This document shows, piece by piece, positions 11,016 to 22,461 of a DNA stretch of 64,000 nt. The position numbers and the translations under genes were made by a program. The notes below the pieces were generated by a model. It was not told the origin of the DNA and searched no databases. It worked only from the letters and a program-made list of their open reading frames with translations. This DNA comes from Corinectria fuckeliana (lineage: Eukaryota > Ascomycota > Sordariomycetes > Hypocreales > Nectriaceae): the NCBI GenBank assembly GCA_019137255.1, contig WPDH01000050.1, positions 1 through 64,000 of the forward strand. The letters run 5' to 3'. Within the stretch, counting starts at the first letter, position 1. Each line of letters starts with the position of its first letter.

Positions 11016-12978
11016 CTATCCTCGAATCGCCCTATCCCATATATCTTCCGCCAGGTACCGGGGCAGATTGTTTGGCCATGCGATTCTCAGTAACCGCATT
11101 TCAGCATCCCTCCACTGCAGAATATTGGTAGCTTGACTCCAACTCCGAACGAACCCGTCAATGAGATATTGGAGCTGCTGCAATGTCTCGTCGTGCACAT
11201 ACATGTGATGTCTTGCCAAGCTGCAAGCTCCGGTAAAGACCTTCCAAAACCAGAAACTAGATGCACCGAGAGCCTCCAGTTCGTCAACGGTTCGATGGAG
11301 GTCCCGCACCAGGATGGTCATCAGGCGCTTGAGAAGCCGCAGCTCCATCGGCTCGCCAGCATTCCAGAGGTCCAAGACGCTGTGCAGATAAAGGCCCGAC
11401 GCAGTGGAGATGCCGCACCAAGAAGTTGTGAGCCTTTGTCCGGTCGAGCAATCTGGCACCACCTCGCCGCCAAGGTCGAATAGCGAGGCAATGTGAGCGC
11501 TGACGAGAGCAAGATCTAGCTTCGATGCTGAGCCTTCGACCCAGACCCAGCCTGGATCACCTGCGCCCTGCTCAAGACGGACTGATTGGACCGATTTCGT
11601 CATGGTTCTCAAGCACGCGACCATTGGAGATCCATCGACATCGTAGAATTTGGTCTGTGGAGGAAGGGCCACGGAAAGGTAGGGAAATAGCCGCATTGCT
11701 TTCAGCCTAATGTCAAACTCTCCGATATCCTGTGAATGCCATTGATGCAGCAAGGATATCAACTTTGGGAAATTGGTGGTTTTGTCTGGTTTGAGCATCC
11801 CGCGGAGGGTTTTGCTTCCGTGTATCCTGCTCTTGATGCCGTGGATGGAGCCGTATGTCCTGCAGGCCGAGGTTAGGAACCTGAGTATGCGCGCTTGTAT
11901 AAAATATTCTCACATAATAAGATAGCGGTGTGCCAGTTCCTCGTCCACATCGATAGGGGCGTCCATGTTGGAGTCTATCGGACTGTGAAGGTCCATCACT
12001 GTCATGAGGCCATCGAGATGGGTTTCGGCGACTGCCAGGTTGCCGAAACCGCACTGGGATTTAAGGCGTCTTAGTTCAGTTGGATACGTAGGAAGAAATG
12101 GGGAGGGGAGAGGAAAGAAACAGATGAGAGGAGTGAAGTACCTCTATAAAGCATAAAGTTGCAATATGCCGGACAAAGGTCGCAAACCCGCCCGACTGGG
12201 TACCTTGAAGCCAGCCGTTCAACAAGTGAATGGTTTCGATTTTGTGGAATAGCAAGGTCGGCTCGTATATTCGCAGCTCTCCGACTTTACAGGCATGGTG
12301 TAGACCGGCGACGAGAAGAGTACTTCGGAGGGCTTCTGGATTCTGGGCAAGTAGTGCTAAACTGCGAACAAAGTGCTGAGAAGGGGATCTAAAAGGATGC
12401 AACAGGGTAGGACTCACAAGCTTTTTTCTTTGGCCCTTGGAACGTCGGGGAGCAAGGTACTTGCTTGGTGAACTGGAAGAAATGGGTCAACCACAGACTT
12501 TCTCTCACATCAGTCGGACTGGATTCTACGGATCATTTACAATAATGCAGTAGCTCTCTCGACCGGAACGGCATTTCGATTGTGAAAGAGGCAAAGGGTT
12601 CAATCTGTACTGTATCCAATTGACAGCTGTGCACGACGGGCTGCAGTTGAGTCGAGGGAGACTCCGCGACCCAAGGCTGGTGCTCGCCGGGGAGCCACAG
12701 CGCCCTGCGGTCTCGAAGCGGAAGTGGCGGGGAGATGAACTCGCACAACCTCCCTGCGCTGATGCACTTGGAGCTGTAGCGAGTGCTCCACGGTTAGCAG
12801 CCAGTATCAACTTCAGACAATGAATCGCCTTGGAAGGTGATGCCGTAATGGTTACTTACCAGCATGGCTGGTTCCCATCACATCGAACCTTACGCTTCCT
12901 GCATGTGAGGCATCCACTCCGACTGCGAGTATGGCACTTCCGGACTCTTTGAGGCGTTACTGGGGCTGGTTGGCCCAT
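11016..12978 (-). CDS. Zn2Cys6 fungal transcription factor
   Basis: Six exons: 12978-12860, 12773-12541, 12472-12418, 12361-12142, 12053-11914 and 11859-11016, giving about 536 aa. The zinc cluster uses Cys23, 26, 33, 39 or 40, 43 and 50, and its codons are interrupted by the first intron (86 bp), a common arrangement. The C-terminal two thirds is a helical regulatory domain (VAGLHHACKVGEL, HLDGLMTVMDL, MRLLRIAWPNNLP) of the type found in many subtelomeric or cluster regulators. The third intron has two in-frame acceptors: one gives a normal 56 bp intron, the other a 29 bp intron and nine more residues. I used the longer intron. It is next to an MCT-type permease on the same strand, which may be its target. 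Confidence 0.82.
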
Positions 12979-13665
12979 GGCGCTAGATGTCGTTGGCAGC
13001 TGGACTCGTGAAAGGAGCGGTGGGCTGTGATATCAACTGAACTGAGAACAATGTAGCTAGCTTTTTGCATCTCGCGGTGCCAGACGGAATCTACGGAATG
13101 GTAAGCGCTAGTTTGCAATCACACGTCGCTCTAAGTTCGTCAGCTTCAAATTACAACAGCCACAACTGTGCTTCGTGCGTGCGATGTATTCGAGGCTAAG
13201 ACACTAACAAACTCTCACTAATGCTCTAGGGGAGCAAGGATAGTACATTGCTCCGCTGTACTCTTGCCAATTCGCCGCCTGATTTGCCCAGTCTGGGGCG
13301 AATAGAGAGCACCGGAAACAAGTCATACGTAGTTACAGATGCTATTATGTATATACCTGGACTAGATTATAAGCTAAGCCGTCTTTGGACGAATAGACGA
13401 GTCACGAAAACTTCCCGGTAAGTCGGACCACCCAACCAGGGGTGACTAACCTTGCGTGGTCCGACTTAGTGTTGGACATCCAAGAGTTGGGAGTCGAAAG
13501 TGGTTGCTATATGTCTACTATAACCAAGCTTTTCTAGGCTGGTTTCTACTTAAATACCCGTACTCCTTCGTTGTGGCTTCCCTTAAGCTTTCAAGCTCAA
13601 TGCTATCCTGATTTCTCTGCCTCTCTACACCTATCAACCGCTTTTTACTTATTCCGCATTTCACC
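12979..13665. other. Intergenic between regulator and hydrolase
   Basis: About 690 bp holding the divergent promoters of the regulator and the alpha/beta hydrolase. It contains the perfect inverted repeat listed separately and a TTAAATA element about 115 bp before the hydrolase ATG that could act as a TATA box. Confidence 0.5.
13419..13468. repeat. Perfect 13 bp inverted repeat with 24 bp loop
   Basis: Arms TAAGTCGGACCAC (13419-13431) and GTGGTCCGACTTA (13456-13468) are exact reverse complements. It lies about 200 bp before the hydrolase ATG. It could be an operator (each arm carries a CGG triplet as used by Zn2Cys6 factors), a small hairpin element, or the footprint of a transposon. Confidence 0.85.
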
Positions 13666-14424
13666 ATGTCCACCAAGCCCACGCTCATTTTCGTACCTGG
13701 ATCTTGGCACAGTCCTGACACATGGGGCAAGATCGCCTCGGCATTGGAGGCACATCAACTCAAATGTGTCCCCGTCGCTCTTCCAACGACATTATCAGAC
13801 CCTGCTGCAAACTTCTCAGACGATGTCAGGGCCGTGCGAGATGCAATTGTAGTCGAAATCAGCCATGGACGCAATGTCGTTCTGGTGTTGCACTCTTACG
13901 GCGGTGCGATTGGTAGCTCTGCTATCTACGGTCTGACGCAACACCAGCCAGGCGATGAGTCCGGCCGCGTCATCGGCCTTTTCATGATCGCCACTGGATT
14001 CACGGTTCCTAACATGACCTTCATGGACTATCTTGGTGGCAAGCCGCCCCCAACCTGGGCGTTGAACCAGGAGACAGGCTTCGCCGACATCACGGTTGAT
14101 CCGAGAGAACTCTTTTATCACGATATTCCGGAGGAGGAAGGCAACTACTGGGTTGGAAGACTCCAGAAACAGGCATCCAAGGCTTTTACCGAGGGCGCAA
14201 AGGACGCTCATGCAGGTTGGAAGGATGTGCCTGTATGGTATTTGGCGACGGTAGAGGACAAGGCGCTTCCGGTCCAGGCGCAAAGAGCTTTTGTGCAAGG
14301 TGCAAAGGATTCTGGAGGCGATGTGACTCTGAGGGAAATTGAAACCAGTCATTCGCCCATGTTGAGCAAGCCTGAGGAAACGGTCGCCATCATCTTGGAA
14401 GCAGTAGCTGCTTTTACACATTGA
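13666..14424 (+). CDS. Alpha/beta hydrolase family protein
   Basis: Single exon, 252 aa. An N-terminal strand and oxyanion motif FVPGSWH occurs near residues 9-15, and the nucleophile elbow is HSYGG with Ser77. The C-terminal segment ETSHSPM supplies the likely catalytic His and EDKALP the likely acid. This matches the small single-domain hydrolases (AB_hydrolase_6 type) that include esterases and lactonases. No signal peptide is seen, so it is probably cytosolic. The substrate is unknown. It is flanked on the right by a 3 kb gap and on the left by a divergent regulator gene about 690 bp away. Confidence 0.9.
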   Translation: MSTKPTLIFVPGSWHSPDTWGKIASALEAHQLKCVPVALPTTLSDPAANFSDDVRAVRDAIVVEISHGRNVVLVLHSYGGAIGSSAIYGLTQHQPGDESGRVIGLFMIATGFTVPNMTFMDYLGGKPPPTWALNQETGFADITVDPRELFYHDIPEEEGNYWVGRLQKQASKAFTEGAKDAHAGWKDVPVWYLATVEDKALPVQAQRAFVQGAKDSGGDVTLREIETSHSPMLSKPEETVAIILEAVAAFTH

Positions 14425-16649
14425 AAGGTCGATCAAATTACTCAGACAACGGCCTTTTTGACCACTAATGTACATTAGAATATTCGCCTCGCGCTTAGTT
14501 TGGAGCCTTGACGAGATTGTTGGAAAGGACGGCCGTCTTTAGTTGGAATCTTTTGGGGCTAAGCGCGAACAATCTCCCCTTTTGAAATTGAATATTTTAT
14601 GCCACTCTCCTAGCTCTATTTATCCACCTGAAAAACTATCAAATCTGGGAAGACTCGCTCATGGCCATCCAAGGAGACCAGGTGTTGACACGTTCTTATA
14701 CAGGAGGTCCCGCGTCCATTCCGAGCCAAGATAGATTTAGAGATTGGCATGTCATAGGAAATTGTTTCAAATTGTAAATTGGGCTTTCTATCATGTCCCT
14801 AGGCGCTGGTTTAGCTCCTCTCTCAGCTAGGGACGCCCTTCATTAAGCTCCACGGGCTATACGGGTAATTCATCTTGGCAAACCAAGTATTCAACCAGCT
14901 CGACCATGGTGGGGGCCGTCTTGGCAAGATTCGCAAAGCACTATACTTTGACTACGCCATTAGAAGATTTGTCGTTGGCTGTCGCACGGTCTACGGCATA
15001 TGAGCTACATAACACATAAACAGGCGAGAGGGCTTGTATCCAGGCTTCGTCACGTCCTGCCACTGGGGTTTGAACAGATATGGCAAAGCAATGGCATTTG
15101 GGACGCATGATCTGATTTGTAGTTGGTTGGAGCAACGATTCGTGTAAGGGGCATCGTGTCCATCAAGCTTATCGCTAGTGATGTTGAAGCTCGTACCCAG
15201 GCCGCTCATATGAATATCCGTCTCTGTTATTTGGACACAGTGATCATGCTGGTCAATTTGTCCGCAATGGCACCTATAGCTATGACCGCCATATGTAGAA
15301 AGAGTGGAAGTGCTTTGAGGTATGAGGAAATTTCAGAGATGTGAAAAAAAAGGTAGGCGCTTGGGAACCCAAGAGCACTTGATAGTCAATGACGAGACGA
15401 CCATAAGGAAGGTGAGACATACCTATTTATAATTTGAGACAGGATATATTAAAACTTTTCCCTCAATGCATGTTATTTGTATTCATTATAGACACTCCAT
15501 TTGATTACTCGTGTTGATTCTGTCCGTACTTAGCTAAATAATATTTCATCGTCGTCCAGTTTAGAATCCAAGTATAGGATAAAACAAAACATGATATTAG
15601 AGCAGACTTCGGCTCAAGATTGGAAGAGTACCATTGGTTGATCCGGCTCTAAAATTCCAATCTTCTTGGATATATACTTCTACGTCCTGAAGCTAAGAGA
15701 CAAAGAGTGATAAGCCCTCGTTACACTTACCAACAGTTCTAGGCCTGATTAGCGGCTCAGCTTATGCAGCAATTCACCCAAGTCGAGGTGCACTTGAGAC
15801 TCGTCAAGAACCGTTTCGGCGTATTGAGCCGCACGAGAATCTAGACGAGCCTTCACTTAAAATATGTATCTAGTCTGTACCCGTACGTCCGATTGAGCAA
15901 GACGTCAGTGCTAACCTGCTGGTATGGACGAGTCTTAAACCCGGCATCTTATTGACATAGATTCTTGCCCGTCTGCACATAGATGTTTCTCAGCTATCCC
16001 ATGCTAGCTGATTCTAGTATGAGACGACCTGAGACTTTTGGCATGGCTTGCCCATCCACTATGGCGCCAAGGCGGACCGCTGGCGTGCCGTGCCATGCCC
16101 TGACTGCTTCTGACCCAAGGTGCAAGCCGCGGTTAGATATCCCGAGGTCAACTGTGAATAGAAAATAACCGTATTCTTGTGGCAACCTGCTCACCAGAGC
16201 TACCGAACCCTAAGAAAATTCTGGGAGATTCAGCTCCGCCGGCACCTTGGTGGCTGGTTGTTTTTCGGATGACTGACTAGTTACGTTGCGGTAGGGAGTA
16301 CTACTGCAACACCGCAAAGCACACCAAGCCACCATTGGATATCCAAGTCAAGGAGCAGGACTCGAGGATTGAATGATCCCACTGTTCAAGTACATTGTAA
16401 GTCGTACCCCAAGCCGATGCATACCGTACGGACGTAGGCACTCTAACACTCACTGGACTCAAGGCTGATAAAACTGGAAAAGTGGTTGCTCGCTGCTACC
16501 TGGTCGCCCTTGACTCGTTTATTCCTCTCGAGGCATCCATCCATTTCTGGCGTTATTAGCAACGACACTACAGTCGTGACCGATGAGTAGGTCAAAACCA
16601 TCCGGGATTGCTACAAGTACTCCATCTCCTGCCTCACGTCGCCAGATGA
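14425..16649. other. Gene-poor stretch
   Basis: About 2.2 kb with no gene I can support. One short minus-strand reading (15209-14991) looks protein-like but has no context, start or conserved motif. Parts of 15350-15700 are AT-rich. Confidence 0.45.
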
Positions 16650-17130
16650 TACTCCAACAGTGCGAGCAAGACAAAGGTCAACCCTTACATGGTAAAGCAA
16701 GCTGCCTGGGCTAAAGAGTTCGCCGCCTATGCGCAGGCTCTTGGGAGGACCCAGGCCCCAGCTGGAGCGACGACAGCTCAGATCAAGGAGGCACATTAAA
16801 AGTACACGCAGTGGCTTCAAAAGCACGCGCGGGAAGCGAACATAGGCCACGAACGCTTGAAAAGGCCGGTCGCTAATACATGTGTTCTGATATCTAGTTC
16901 AAGACCACCATTCAGACCAAGTATATGGACTGGGTGGTCCACGGCTACAAGTTCATCGTAGGCAGCTTAGCAAAGAAGCTACACCAACAAACGCCACCGC
17001 TAACATCCTTTTAGGCGGACCTTCATTTTGGAGTCGTCGACATTTCTTCTGGCTTATTAGAGCGCATTGAGAGTAGCAAGAAAGCGTACCGTAACATAAC
17101 CATCGCGTTAAGAAGCCCATCAGGCGGCAG
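16650..17130 (+). pseudogene. Decayed gene of unrecognised family
   Basis: A protein-like, Ala/Lys-rich helical reading frame runs from 16650, is stopped by TAA at 16797, then continues in the same frame for about 25 codons (KYTQWLQKHAREANIGHER). Farther on, segments KYMDWVVHGYKF and DLHFGVVDISSGLLERIESS can be read on either side of an intron-like sequence at about 16957-17013 (GT..., CTAAC, TTTTAG). The TAA could come from CAA by one C to T change. No start codon or complete frame can be built, so I read it as a relic. I do not recognise the family. Confidence 0.45.
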
Positions 17131-17640
17131 GCGCGGAAGAGCTCCGCGTTGAGGGAAATAGGTACAACAGAAGCTAGACTAATTAGACGGAGATTTAAGT
17201 TTTCAAACCTCAATGCCTCATATCACAATGTCCGTATATCCGGATGTCGATCAGATGTTCGCTCACCGATCTTCGGTATCCACTCCAACGGTAGCACAGC
17301 GCACATAGTAGACCACTCATAGACAGCGCCATCACGGTCTGAGTTAGTGCTGCGCCCGCAATACCACGACCGCCAGCGTGATTGCGCATGGGCTGATGCC
17401 AGCGACTAAATCTCTTGGTGAGCTTTTGATACAATCAGTTGACGTGCGGATCGCATGTTACCGCTCCAAAACCCTAAGTCACACGATACTGCCGGACCGC
17501 AGTCGCGGCCGTGGAAGTCGGGTTCAACATAAATAGCTTTCGTTGCCTCGGAATCTTGGGACTCGCATAGACTTCAACTCCTGTTTACACACACATCGAT
17601 TGCCCCCTCTCCACCAGCATACTCTTCACGTTTCACCAGC
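17131..17640. other. Intergenic, promoter of NmrA-like gene
   Basis: About 510 bp with no supported gene. Pyrimidine-rich sequence directly precedes the next ATG, as is usual for fungal leaders. Confidence 0.45.
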
Positions 17641-18594
17641 ATGACCAAGTACGTCCTCACCGGTGCCGACGGCAACCTCGGAAGTGTTGCCGCGTCCTTT
17701 GCACTGGAGATCGCCAAACCAGACGATAAGCTCACCTTCACCACCTACAAGTTGGATGCGATTCCGCTCGCTACACGCGAGTTGTGGGCCAGCAAGGGGG
17801 TCACCCTCGTTGTTGCCAGCTACGATGACATTGACAGTCTGAAGGCCGCCTTCGCTGGCGCCGAGGCTGTGACAATGATCTCGACTTGGCTGTTTGGCGA
17901 GGGACGGAGGCGCCAGGCCAGGACCGTCATCGAAGCTGCAAAGGCCACTGGCGTCAAGCGAATCTGCTACACGTCGTTCATCGGAGCTGGCATTCAGACC
18001 GACAAGGAGGAGGAGATTCCGTTCCTGCCCCGCGACCACCATGCCATTGAGGGCTACATCTACAAGTCGGGGTTACAGTACAGCATCCAGCGCAACTACC
18101 TCTACGGCGACAACATCCCCACCTTGTTCGCGACATCCTGGAAGTTCTGCGGTGACCGGTGGTTGACCAACAGCCATGGCGAGGCCGGTGCCTACGTCGC
18201 ACGAGAAGACTGCGGCCGTGTCCTCGCCGCTCTGCTGCTGGGCAAGGGCGAGCCCAACACGGTCTACGACATTACCGGCCCCGAGGCCGTCACCCACGAG
18301 CAAATCTTCAACTGGATGTGCAGCCAAACTGGCTATCAAGCGCAGTATGTGGATTTGCCGGACGATGAGCTGAAGGATTACTGGCTAGGACACGGTTTGC
18401 CAACCGACGTCACTGGTGACTTCTCGGCACTGCCTATGAAGCTTTGCATCGGAGACGTGCTGTGTTCCGGAGAAATGGTAGCGCGAGGCTTTATGAAGGA
18501 GACAACCGACAACGTTGAGAAGCTGACTGGGCGTAAACCAATTCCCTTTCAAGAGGCCCTGCTCAAGTACAAGGACATCTTCCCAAAGCCATAG
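17641..18594 (+). CDS. NmrA-like NAD(P)-binding protein (atypical SDR)
   Basis: Single exon, 317 aa. The N-terminal dinucleotide motif GADGNLG (residues 8-14) and the fold order fit the NmrA/QOR2-like atypical short-chain dehydrogenase group. A central R-N-Y-L-Y-G-D segment and the GPEAVTHEQIF segment are also typical. Members either reduce quinones or isoflavone-like compounds, or act as redox sensors without clear catalysis, and the canonical YxxxK pair is not evident here. Likely cytosolic. A DHA2 transporter follows on the same strand about 540 bp downstream, so a detoxification role is possible but inferred. Confidence 0.88.
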   Translation: MTKYVLTGADGNLGSVAASFALEIAKPDDKLTFTTYKLDAIPLATRELWASKGVTLVVASYDDIDSLKAAFAGAEAVTMISTWLFGEGRRRQARTVIEAAKATGVKRICYTSFIGAGIQTDKEEEIPFLPRDHHAIEGYIYKSGLQYSIQRNYLYGDNIPTLFATSWKFCGDRWLTNSHGEAGAYVAREDCGRVLAALLLGKGEPNTVYDITGPEAVTHEQIFNWMCSQTGYQAQYVDLPDDELKDYWLGHGLPTDVTGDFSALPMKLCIGDVLCSGEMVARGFMKETTDNVEKLTGRKPIPFQEALLKYKDIFPKP

Positions 18595-19131
18595 GGTGTT
18601 TGAGACATAGCTAGTCATTTCACGAAATTTTACTTATAATGTATGTATTAAAGACTTTGAACGTCGTTCCCCAATCTGCCTTGTTCCCAACCAAGCCGCC
18701 TTGTGAAGTGCCGGCGAGGAGTCGTTCCATCATCGTCACGTCTTCTCTTTCCTCACCTCGATGTGACAGCGTGGTCAAGCAGACGATTCGCCAGCCAGTC
18801 CCGTGGCCCGACTTTATCTTCACGATACCTACCGTGTATCGTCGGCGATGGCATAATACTGGAGTTGGTGGAGACACTAGTGAGGTGGCGAGTCGTGATA
18901 AGAGTCTGGCATCAACGCTCCACACACAACACAACCCAAAGGACCCATCGTGAAAAATACGATAATTGCGAGTCCGCATCGAAATCGAACCACGCACGTT
19001 ACCTGTTGTCTCGCTCTTCCTCCCTCTCTCTTTCTCTCCGTGTGTCTGGAAATTCTTCAGTTACGCAGACTTATTCGTGCTGAGCTCACTGTAAAACCAA
19101 TAACTTGTTGATCAAAGTCCTTCCTTGCATC
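18595..19131. other. Intergenic, promoter of DHA2 transporter
   Basis: About 540 bp. A long CT-rich tract near 19010-19045 precedes the transporter start. No other gene is supported. Confidence 0.5.
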
Positions 19132-21052
19132 ATGAACCACCCCCATGCATCCCTAGTTGTGGATGCAGAGGCTGACGGCGAACCTCTCGGCCGCCGCACC
19201 TCAGCCCTAGAGGAGGCGCCAACGCTCGTGCCTCCGCCTGGCTTCCCTGGCCTGCCTCTGGCGCGTCGACGAAGCACAGCGTCTCGCGCTACTGCGGGAG
19301 AAGAAGAAGACAGCCGTCCCGAGGACCTGGCATCTTTGGCTCGCAGCGCCTCTGCAATCAGTCGCGTTCACTCGCGGGACAAGCGAGAGTCGCGGGACAG
19401 TGTCTTCGAGCTGCCGACTATCCAGCGGCCGCGTGCTGCGAAGCCTGGCCCCGAGAGCACGATTCGGGAAGTGCCCTCGACTCTCACCACGCCTATCCCG
19501 ACTCGTCCATCGTCTCCGACATTCACCTTTTCAGGTCCGTCGTCGCCCGAGGGCCCTCCGGGTACGCAGACTCCCGCCGAGTACGAGCTTGGAACCGGAC
19601 AGGCCTATCCGGACATCGGCACCATTGCCTCCACGCGCGGAGCCGTCATCTTGCTGTGCACCTGCGGCGCCCAGTTGATGGATAACGTCTTCATGACGGG
19701 CGTCAACATTGCCCTGCCAGCCATCCAAAGGGACTTTGATGTCCCGAGCGGTGACCTCCAGTGGCTCATCTCGGCGTACACACTTACCTTTGGCGGCTTC
19801 CTGCTCCTCTCGGGTGTGCTTGCAGACAGATATGGACGGAGGCTCGTGTTCTGCGCCGGCATGGCTCTTCTGAGCGTTTGGACCTTGGCTGATGGCGTTG
19901 CCTCGTCGTTCATCCAGCTCGCCATCTTCCGTGCCCTCCAAGGCATTGGCGCCGCCGTCACTGTGCCGTCGGCTGTGGGCATCATCAGCAACTACTTTGT
20001 CAGCAAGGATCGCACCCTGGCTTTGACCATCTTCGGCGCGGCCGGCGCAGTCGGGTTCTGCCTCGGTCTTATCTTTGGCGGTTTCCTCACGTCCACACTG
20101 GGCTGGCGCTACGTATTCTACGTCTCTACGTGCGTGACAGGCCTGTTGGGGATCCTCGGCTGGTTTGTTCTTCCCAAAGATCGCATCGACGGCCAGGCGA
20201 GACCCAAGCTGGATTTCGCAGGAGCCGGCTTGTCGACAACCGGTTTGATCTTGCTGAGCTTTGTGCTCTCGAGTGGAGGGGAGTACGGATGGGGTAAAGC
20301 TTTCGTCATTGTGTTGCTGGTCCTCAGCGTCCTTCTCATTGTCCTCTTTACGTGGGTGGAAAAGAAAGTGCCAAACCCCATCATGCCGCTATCCCTCTGG
20401 AAGCTGGACAATTTTGCCGCACTCTGGATTGGAGGTTTTGGTAAGTATACCCGCAGCATTCCACACATATTGGCTATTTGCTGACACTACAGCAGTCTCA
20501 TACGGCGGCTACCAAACCACAATCTATTTCACGACTCTCATAGCCCAGGAAGTCAACCAGCTAAGCGCTGGCCAAACTGCACTTCGGTTCCTCCCCATGG
20601 GATGCACAGGTTTCATCGTCAGCTTGTCCATGTCTCGACTACTGGAGAAGGTCAACACGAAAATCCTGCTAGTCACGGGCATGGCTATTTGTGGTGTCGC
20701 TCCCATTTCCTCGGCGCTCATGAAAGAGGGGGACATCAACTTCTGGAAGCACGTCTTCCCGACTACCATTATTGGCGTTGCTGGCACCACCATTGTCTAC
20801 TGCACCATCACGGTCGTGCTCCTAGACTCGGTGCCAACCAACGTCAAGAGCCTGTGTGGCGGCATGATCAACACTGCTTTCCAGATAGGCAGCGGGGTGG
20901 GACTTGCCCTTGCGAGTGCGATAGTTCAAGCAGTAGACACAAGCAAAGGCCATAGCATTTTGCAACAGTACTGCACCGGGCTATGGTGCTGTGTTGGCCT
21001 CGCTGGGATCGGCATGGTAGCCAGTAGTGTTGGGGTCAAGAATCGAGCTTGA
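19132..21052 (+). CDS. DHA2-family MFS multidrug transporter
   Basis: Two exons, 19132-20440 and 20496 (or 20493)-21052, giving about 621 aa. The first ~165 residues are Ser/Pro/Arg-rich and probably disordered and cytosolic. A hydrophobic core of about 14 helices follows, with the opening MDNVFMTGVNIALPAIQRDF, loop motif A LADRYGRR, and motif C-like GAAGAVGFCLGLIFGG. This is the drug:H+ antiporter-2 type (aminotriazole/azole resistance relatives). It should sit in the plasma or vacuolar membrane and export small toxic compounds. The intron ends in a CAGCAG-type tandem acceptor, so two products differing by one residue are possible. The long N-terminal extension is unusual in length but seen in fungal DHA2 proteins. 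Confidence 0.9.
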
Positions 21053-21460
21053 GGCTGTCACTACGTTCGCCCTGGTCCGGCAAATTCAAGGTATTTATAG
21101 AGAAACTGGGCGTTTCGAGTTATGTTTGCTGCAAGTATAGGGTATCTAGGACGGAAAAGGTGGGCAGGTTTTTCCTTTTTTTTCAGAACGTATTGAATAA
21201 CAAAAAGAATATAGTGACGCGCAATCTAACTCCTCTCTTCCAGTTCCCTCTACACTACTGATCGAACTAATCCTTGTGCTTGTACTCCTTATCTTTTCCC
21301 TCGGCGGCCGATACCGAACCCGGTTGGGCTAGGTACAGTTAAGCTGTCAGTATGGTTCCCACTTCCCGTCTCGACAATGACTTATTCTCTCCCCTGTGTC
21401 ATCCCTGTCTCCAGCCTAAGATACCCTCCCCCCCCCGTGATGGTAAAAGAAAAAAAGTCC
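21053..21460. other. Convergent intergenic gap
   Basis: About 410 bp between two convergent stop codons. No gene is seen. Confidence 0.5.
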
Positions 21461-22461
21461 CTAAACTTGAGAGGGATCCGGGGTCTCAGTAGGACAAGTT
21501 ATTTCGACTCCAGATGGTGCTGGATCGTTAATATCACCGTTGATCTCGCTCTGCATTATTGGAGCGCTTGCGCAGTCTTGGCCCATGTCCGGTTGGCCAC
21601 CAAAGAAGGCTTCGTTGTAGGCAGCATCTAGGTACGCCTGAAAGTTGTCATCGTTGAACGGTACCCTCGCATGCTCGTATACGATGTTATTGAATTGCTC
21701 CGCTGTGGAGTCTGGGAGGGCTGCCCAGCCTGCGAGCGGTGGGCTCAAGGCGTTCTCGCCCCCGTTGTCGGCGGGAATAAGGGGCTGCCCAGCGTCATAG
21801 GCTACCACAGGGTGCGTTGCTTGTCCACCGTCCTTGCCGACAACGAAGATGGTGTTGGTTCGTGTAGTATCGTACGCGCCGGGGCTCGTCGAGTAGCTGA
21901 CACCAACGGGCGAGAAGTTGGCAGCGTCATCTGGGCATGCATTGGCGCGGAGCCATACGACGGCCGAGAGATAGTGGTGGCGGTGCTGTTCCTCGTTGCC
22001 CCGGACTTTGGGTACGTAGTAACTGTACAGTATACCAAATCGATCGTTGGACTTTCCCACTCTCGCGTATGTCTGGCCGGACTGGTCGAAACCTCTGCAG
22101 TCACCACCATTCTTTCCTGTCGGTTTGAGGCCAGACCTATTATCCGTTTAGCTACATCACAGCCACTCGAGTCAAGAGGCCTCTGCACTTACCCAGCCCA
22201 TCCGCCGGCATCTACCGCAGCATAAGGGATGCAACCGCTCTTTGGATCAAAAAGTGGCGAGAAACGCTGTTCCAATTCGCCCGTCAGATCCGCGTCTAAA
22301 GTCACTTGAAGGGGCGTGATAGCGTTGTGAGCTTTCCATTGGTTAAGGAAAGCTACGTCGGCACCGCGCTTTAGAACAGAGCGTCGTGATTCCGCGGAGG
22401 CTGCGTTGGCAAAGCTAAACGAGCCTAGGAAGAGGAGAGACAGAATCGCAAAGGGCGCCAT
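21461..22461 (-). CDS. NPP1 domain (NEP1-like, NLP) secreted protein with altered heptapeptide
   Basis: Two exons, 22461-22193 and 22136-21461, with a 56 bp intron, giving about 314 aa. The first ~20 residues are a signal peptide (FAILSLLFLGSFSFANA), so the protein is secreted. The NPP1 fold is indicated by FSPLFDPKSGCIPYAAVD, the SGLKPTG segment rebuilt by splicing, YARVG, and the SYYVPK...HRH...VVWL core. NLPs of cytolytic type carry GHRHDWE, where the Asp and Glu bind the metal. Here the aligned residues (about 140-146) read QHRHHYL, so the Asp is His and the Glu is Leu. By family knowledge this should abolish or change membrane-damaging activity. The reading frame is intact, so this may be a non-cytolytic, functionally diverged NLP. 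The upstream ATGs in frame were not used because this start gives the signal peptide. Confidence 0.85.

Noticed and set aside
12389..12417. 29 bp intron in the 11-13 kb regulator
   Set aside because: Too short; an acceptor further on gives a normal 56 bp intron in the same frame.
14991..15209. Protein-like minus-strand frame
   Set aside because: No domain, start or supporting neighbours; two frames look equally plausible.
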